From: Planctomycetota bacterium
Lineage (GTDB): Bacteria > Planctomycetota > PLA2 > JAEUHO01
Assembly: GCA_026647295.1 (NCBI GenBank)
Contig: JAPKHB010000049.1
Span: forward strand, 1-15,959
Length of the DNA stretch: 15,959 nt
Direction of reading: 5' to 3'
Position numbers and translations under genes: made by a program. The notes beneath the pieces are model-generated. The model did no database searches. It saw only the letters and a list, made by a program, of their open reading frames with translations, and had not been told where the DNA came from. Numbering within the stretch: position 1 is the first letter of the stretch; the number at the start of each line of letters is the position of its first letter. Below, in pieces: positions 13,457 to 15,959 of the stretch.

Positions 13457-14269
13457 ATGCTTCGTCTTCCGATCGGTCTCATCCTTCTCGGACTCTCGAC
13501 CGTAGCCGCCTTCGCAGCGGCTGGCGGCTCCGGCGGCGCCGGGGGTGCCGGAGGCGTGGTCTCCGGCGAAACCGCCTCCAATGGGGACAACGGCGTCCCC
13601 GGCTCCGTGGGTGCCAACGGCGAGAACGGCGGCGGCACTGGCGGATCGGCGGGAGAGCACGGTGTTGCCGGACAGGGGATCTCCCGGATCGGCGGAGACG
13701 GGCAGATGATTGAGGCATTCGCCGACAACCCCGGCTCCGGCAACGGGGCTACCGCTGGCGGCGGTGGGGGGCAGGGCGGACCAGGCGGCAGCAATCCTGC
13801 ACGGGGCGGCGGTGGCGGTGGCGGTGCCGGGGGTGGCGGAGGTGGCGGTGCCGCCTATGCGCGGACTGGGAACTCCGTGTTCAGCGTGCCGGAAGACCCC
13901 GAGGAGGAGCCCGTGCTGCTGCAACAGGCCAAGGCTGCGGCGCGCGGCGGGGGTGGCGCCACGGGCGGTGACGGGGGGACAGGCGGCGTCGGATCGCCCG
14001 GTGGAGGCGGCGGTGGGCCCGGAGGCGGAGGCCACGGGGGTCAGTCCAAGGCCAAGGGTGGAAACTACGCGATCGTGGTTTCGACTGGCGGAAACGGTGG
14101 AGATGGCGGCGACGGCGGAGACGCAAGGCCGGGGGGGACTCCAGGTGGCGCGGGCACGGGCGGCGTCGGCGGCACGTCGAGCGTCGATTCACCAAACCCC
14201 GCCCCTAACTCCAGTTCGACGAACGGCACCAACGGAGCCTCCGGCAGCAGCGGGAGCGTGGTCTCGTAG
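13457..14269 (+). CDS. Exported glycine-rich low-complexity protein
   Basis: 270 residues. The ATG at 13457 has GGAG 9 bases upstream and opens a signal peptide (LRLPIGLILLGLSTVAAFA, cleavage near residue 20). Nearly all the rest is Gly-rich sequence made of GGxGG, GGNGG and GGDGG units, with two non-repetitive islands: YARTGNSVFSVPEDPEEEP and following (about 133-160, acidic) and NYAIVVSTGG (about 205-214). The C-terminus is Ser/Asn/Thr-rich. No catalytic motif, cysteine, sorting signal or autotransporter domain is visible. The style recalls surface or matrix glycine-rich proteins such as mycobacterial PE-PGRS C-terminal regions, but I infer no homology. The N-terminal hydrophobic stretch could instead be a membrane anchor if the upstream sigma frame were fused to it. 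It is probably cotranscribed with the sigma factor. Confidence 0.8.
   Translation: MLRLPIGLILLGLSTVAAFAAAGGSGGAGGAGGVVSGETASNGDNGVPGSVGANGENGGGTGGSAGEHGVAGQGISRIGGDGQMIEAFADNPGSGNGATAGGGGGQGGPGGSNPARGGGGGGGAGGGGGGGAAYARTGNSVFSVPEDPEEEPVLLQQAKAAARGGGGATGGDGGTGGVGSPGGGGGGPGGGGHGGQSKAKGGNYAIVVSTGGNGGDGGDGGDARPGGTPGGAGTGGVGGTSSVDSPNPAPNSSSTNGTNGASGSSGSVVS
13803..13852 (+). repeat. GGC/GGT simple-sequence tract within the glycine-rich gene
   Basis: An almost pure run of GGC, GGT and GGG glycine codons, the densest part of a longer low-complexity stretch. Such tracts expand and contract by slippage, so length differences between strains would be expected. Confidence 0.7.
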
Positions 14270-14358
14270 TGGCCTTGGGCGTGCCCCCGCGCCACCGGCA
14301 AGATGTCTGGACGCCCATCGAACGGATCGGGCTTGCTGGGACTGCGCTGCGCCGTGGT

Positions 14359-14364
14359 GGGAGG
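14359..14364 (+). promoter_or_regulatory. Ribosome binding site fixing a TTG start
   Basis: GGGAGG lies 5 bases before TTG at 14370, an ideal distance. It decides the start of the last gene, whose frame is open much further upstream through the glycine-rich gene. A GTG at 14364 overlaps this site and is therefore less likely. Confidence 0.65.
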
Positions 14365-14369
14365 TGGCG

Positions 14370-15791
14370 TTGAGGACCGCAAGGCGTCGGGTCTGGCTGG
14401 GCCTGGGCGTCCTGGCCGGCTTCCTCGTCCTCCTGTTCGCGCTTCTGCATGGCGGCGGCGCGCCTGCGCCCCAGGAGCGGCGTCCTCTTCCATCGGATGC
14501 ATCCCATGCGCCGGCCCTGCAGACCCGATCCGCGCCTGACGGCCCGGAGCCAGAGGGGGCCGACGGCCCGGAGGGCGCGCAGATCGCGGTTCGGGACCTG
14601 GCAACCGGCGACCCCTTGGCGGGCATTGGCATACGATTCAAGGTCGGAGATGGCGTGCGGGAGGTGCTATCCGATGACGGCGGCATGCTGACCCTCCCGG
14701 CGGAGGCGCCCGCGGCGGCCGCCGTGGAGTTGGCGAGCGAGCGTTGGCAACTGCCGTCGGGGTACACGATCGGAAGTCTGCGCCAAGAGAAGACGCTCTG
14801 GTTGTACGGCTTGGTGTCGGTGCGCGTCCGCGTCACTTATGCCCGGCCGCCCTCCGATCCGCGGCCACCCTGGATCACGGTGCGCACCGTGGGACCGGAC
14901 GTGCGCACGGACGCGGATCGTCAGGGGCGGACTCCGTGGCAGTTCGGATGGAGCATGAGCCGCGGACTGGACACTCTGCTGAATGCCTTCGAGTTCGATG
15001 CGGCATCGGAGACGTTCTCGGGCACCATCCCTCGCGTAAGGTACACGGTGATCGGCGTGGGACGAGCGGGGTTCCGCCGATGCCTCCTGGATGTCCCCAC
15101 CCAGGGCGACGACGAAGTCGACCTGGTCGCGTTCCTGGAGCCCGCCTGGGCTCTCGCGGGGCGCTTGGGCGATGAAGAGGGCAACCCGGTGGCCGGGGCA
15201 CTCTTGCAAGTGTACGTCGTCGTCGAAGGGCACCGCAGCCACCTGAATCCCTCCCGCGAGGCCCTGGGGGTGGGGTGGGCCGCCGGGCTAAGAACCTCCC
15301 GTGACGAGCACGCCGTCGTGAACCTGGGCAGCAAGGTGCGCCTCGCGGAGGACGGGTCTTTCCGCATCGAACTCCCCTTGGTGGGGCGGGTCGTCCTGGT
15401 CGCTCACGCGCCAGGTCGCCGGCCGCTGTGGCGGGACCTGGGCGTCGTGACCGGGGAACTGGCCGACGTCGACCTGCGCCTCCCGGCGCCCACCCCGTCG
15501 AGCGGGCGGATCACGTTTCGTGTGAAGTCCACGATCCTGCGTCATGCGATGGTGCACGTGAGCGACATCACGGACCGGGCATTGCAGACGACCTTGCGGA
15601 TCGACCTGGATTCAGAGGGAAGCTTTCCGGACACCTGGTTCGTCCGGGGCCGGGAGTACTGGATCATCGCGTCCGGGGTGGGACCGGACGGGAGTGAGAT
15701 CTCGGCAGACGGTCTCATCCGCTGGGATGGGCGCGAAGTCGTCGACATCGACACGCTCGGGGTGGACCTGGACGCATTTCGCTCCCGGTGA
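14370..15791 (+). CDS. Membrane-anchored multi-beta-sandwich protein with carboxypeptidase regulatory-like domains
   Basis: 473 residues from a TTG with a strong ribosome binding site. The N-terminus is a typical signal anchor: basic RTARRRVW, then hydrophobic LGLGVLAGFLVLLFALLHGGG (about 10-30), then a Pro/Ala/Glu-rich stalk to about 70. Three Ig-like beta-sandwich stretches follow: about 71-115 (VRDLATGDPLAGIGIRFKVG, DDGGMLTLP), about 260-372 (LAGRLGDEEGNPVAGALLQVYV, LAEDGSFRIELP, VLVAHAPGRRP, ELADVDLRL), which has the G.V.D..G.PV.GA...V pattern of carboxypeptidase D regulatory-like domains, and about 378-460. There is no peptidase active site, so a binding or structural role outside the membrane is likely. 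A 100-base gap without a clear promoter or terminator separates it from the glycine-rich gene, so cotranscription is plausible. Confidence 0.75.
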   Translation: MRTARRRVWLGLGVLAGFLVLLFALLHGGGAPAPQERRPLPSDASHAPALQTRSAPDGPEPEGADGPEGAQIAVRDLATGDPLAGIGIRFKVGDGVREVLSDDGGMLTLPAEAPAAAAVELASERWQLPSGYTIGSLRQEKTLWLYGLVSVRVRVTYARPPSDPRPPWITVRTVGPDVRTDADRQGRTPWQFGWSMSRGLDTLLNAFEFDAASETFSGTIPRVRYTVIGVGRAGFRRCLLDVPTQGDDEVDLVAFLEPAWALAGRLGDEEGNPVAGALLQVYVVVEGHRSHLNPSREALGVGWAAGLRTSRDEHAVVNLGSKVRLAEDGSFRIELPLVGRVVLVAHAPGRRPLWRDLGVVTGELADVDLRLPAPTPSSGRITFRVKSTILRHAMVHVSDITDRALQTTLRIDLDSEGSFPDTWFVRGREYWIIASGVGPDGSEISADGLIRWDGREVVDIDTLGVDLDAFRSR

Positions 15792-15959
15792 GCACCCCCT
15801 GGAACCCCGCGCCGCCGGGCCCCGCGACGCAACTCGCCGGAACGGCGTGCCGCGGACCCTGGGCATCCGCCGGCCCTTGAGCCGGACGGCAGGCCTCCCG
15901 CTGAGGCTGCCGCGGTCCGGGGGCCTGGCCGCGGACCGTACCGCCCCCGCGGCCCCCCG
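15792..15959. terminator. Noncoding tail with hairpins, possible terminator region
   Basis: 168 bases after the last stop codon show no supportable gene. Two candidate hairpins adjoin: GGCAGGCCT with AGGCTGCC (15888-15911, one bulged G) and CGGTCCG with CGGACCG (15913-15938, 12-base loop). Neither is followed by a T-run, so intrinsic termination is unproven. The window ends 21 bases later in GC-rich sequence, possibly the start of another control region. Confidence 0.35.

Noticed and set aside
12256..13794. Upstream extension of the protease frame on the minus strand, across the sigma gene
   Set aside because: The extension lacks domains, overlaps the sigma gene antisense, and would bury the signal peptide that begins at 12255.
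13710..14369. Upstream extension of the last gene's frame through the glycine-rich gene
   Set aside because: Arg/Ala-rich out-of-frame translation of glycine codons; the start at 14370 has an ideal ribosome binding site followed by a signal anchor.
12382..15943. GGACCGTACCG occurring at 12382-12392 and 15933-15943, both noncoding
   Set aside because: An 11-base match between two places in 16 kb of GC-rich DNA is expected by chance many times; no further flanking similarity in the same order was seen.

Overview
The window looks like a chromosomal segment of a very GC-rich bacterium (by eye about three quarters G+C), most likely a member of the Planctomycetota or a close relative. That placement rests on gene content: secreted alpha/alpha-toroid (squalene-cyclase/prenyltransferase-repeat) proteins, a TPR protein with an embedded zinc peptidase, a Minf_1886-family protein, an ECF-like sigma factor and a membrane-anchored carboxypeptidase-regulatory-like protein. 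No rRNA, tRNA, CRISPR array, transposase or integrase is visible.

Layout. (1) 2-2301: two toroid-repeat proteins face each other; the left one enters from outside the window and the two stop codons overlap. (2) 2302-2407: a short divergent control region. (3) 2408-8409: a tight plus-strand operon of four genes: secreted TPR/gluzincin-like peptidase, DnaA-family ATPase, thymidylate kinase (tmk) and DNA polymerase III delta-prime-like clamp-loader subunit (holB). (4) 8644-9024: a Minf_1886-family gene converging on a minus-strand pair. (5) 9035-12255, minus strand: an exported HEAT-PDZ-S41 C-terminal processing protease whose catalytic domain carries tandem EF-hand-like calcium loops, followed with overlap by a PgeF/YfiH laccase-domain gene. 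(6) 12256-12678: a 423-base divergent intergenic region. (7) 12679-15791, plus strand, with visibly less extreme third-position GC: an ECF-like sigma factor, an exported glycine-rich low-complexity protein, and a membrane-anchored multi-beta-sandwich protein. (8) 15792-15959: noncoding, with hairpins.

How the parts fit. The central operon is mainly DNA replication (initiator-like ATPase, dTTP supply, clamp loading) with an exported peptidase gene at its head. The S41/PgeF pair suggests envelope quality control. The sigma/glycine-rich/beta-sandwich trio is the best candidate for an undescribed unit: a dedicated regulator next to two surface proteins of unknown function, with a ten-C tract at the regulator's end that places the next reading frame one slip away. 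Other points to follow up are a DnaA relative lacking the usual arginine finger and with altered DnaA-box-contact residues, the calcium loops inside the S41 fold, and a set of ordered sequence words shared by two intergenic regions.
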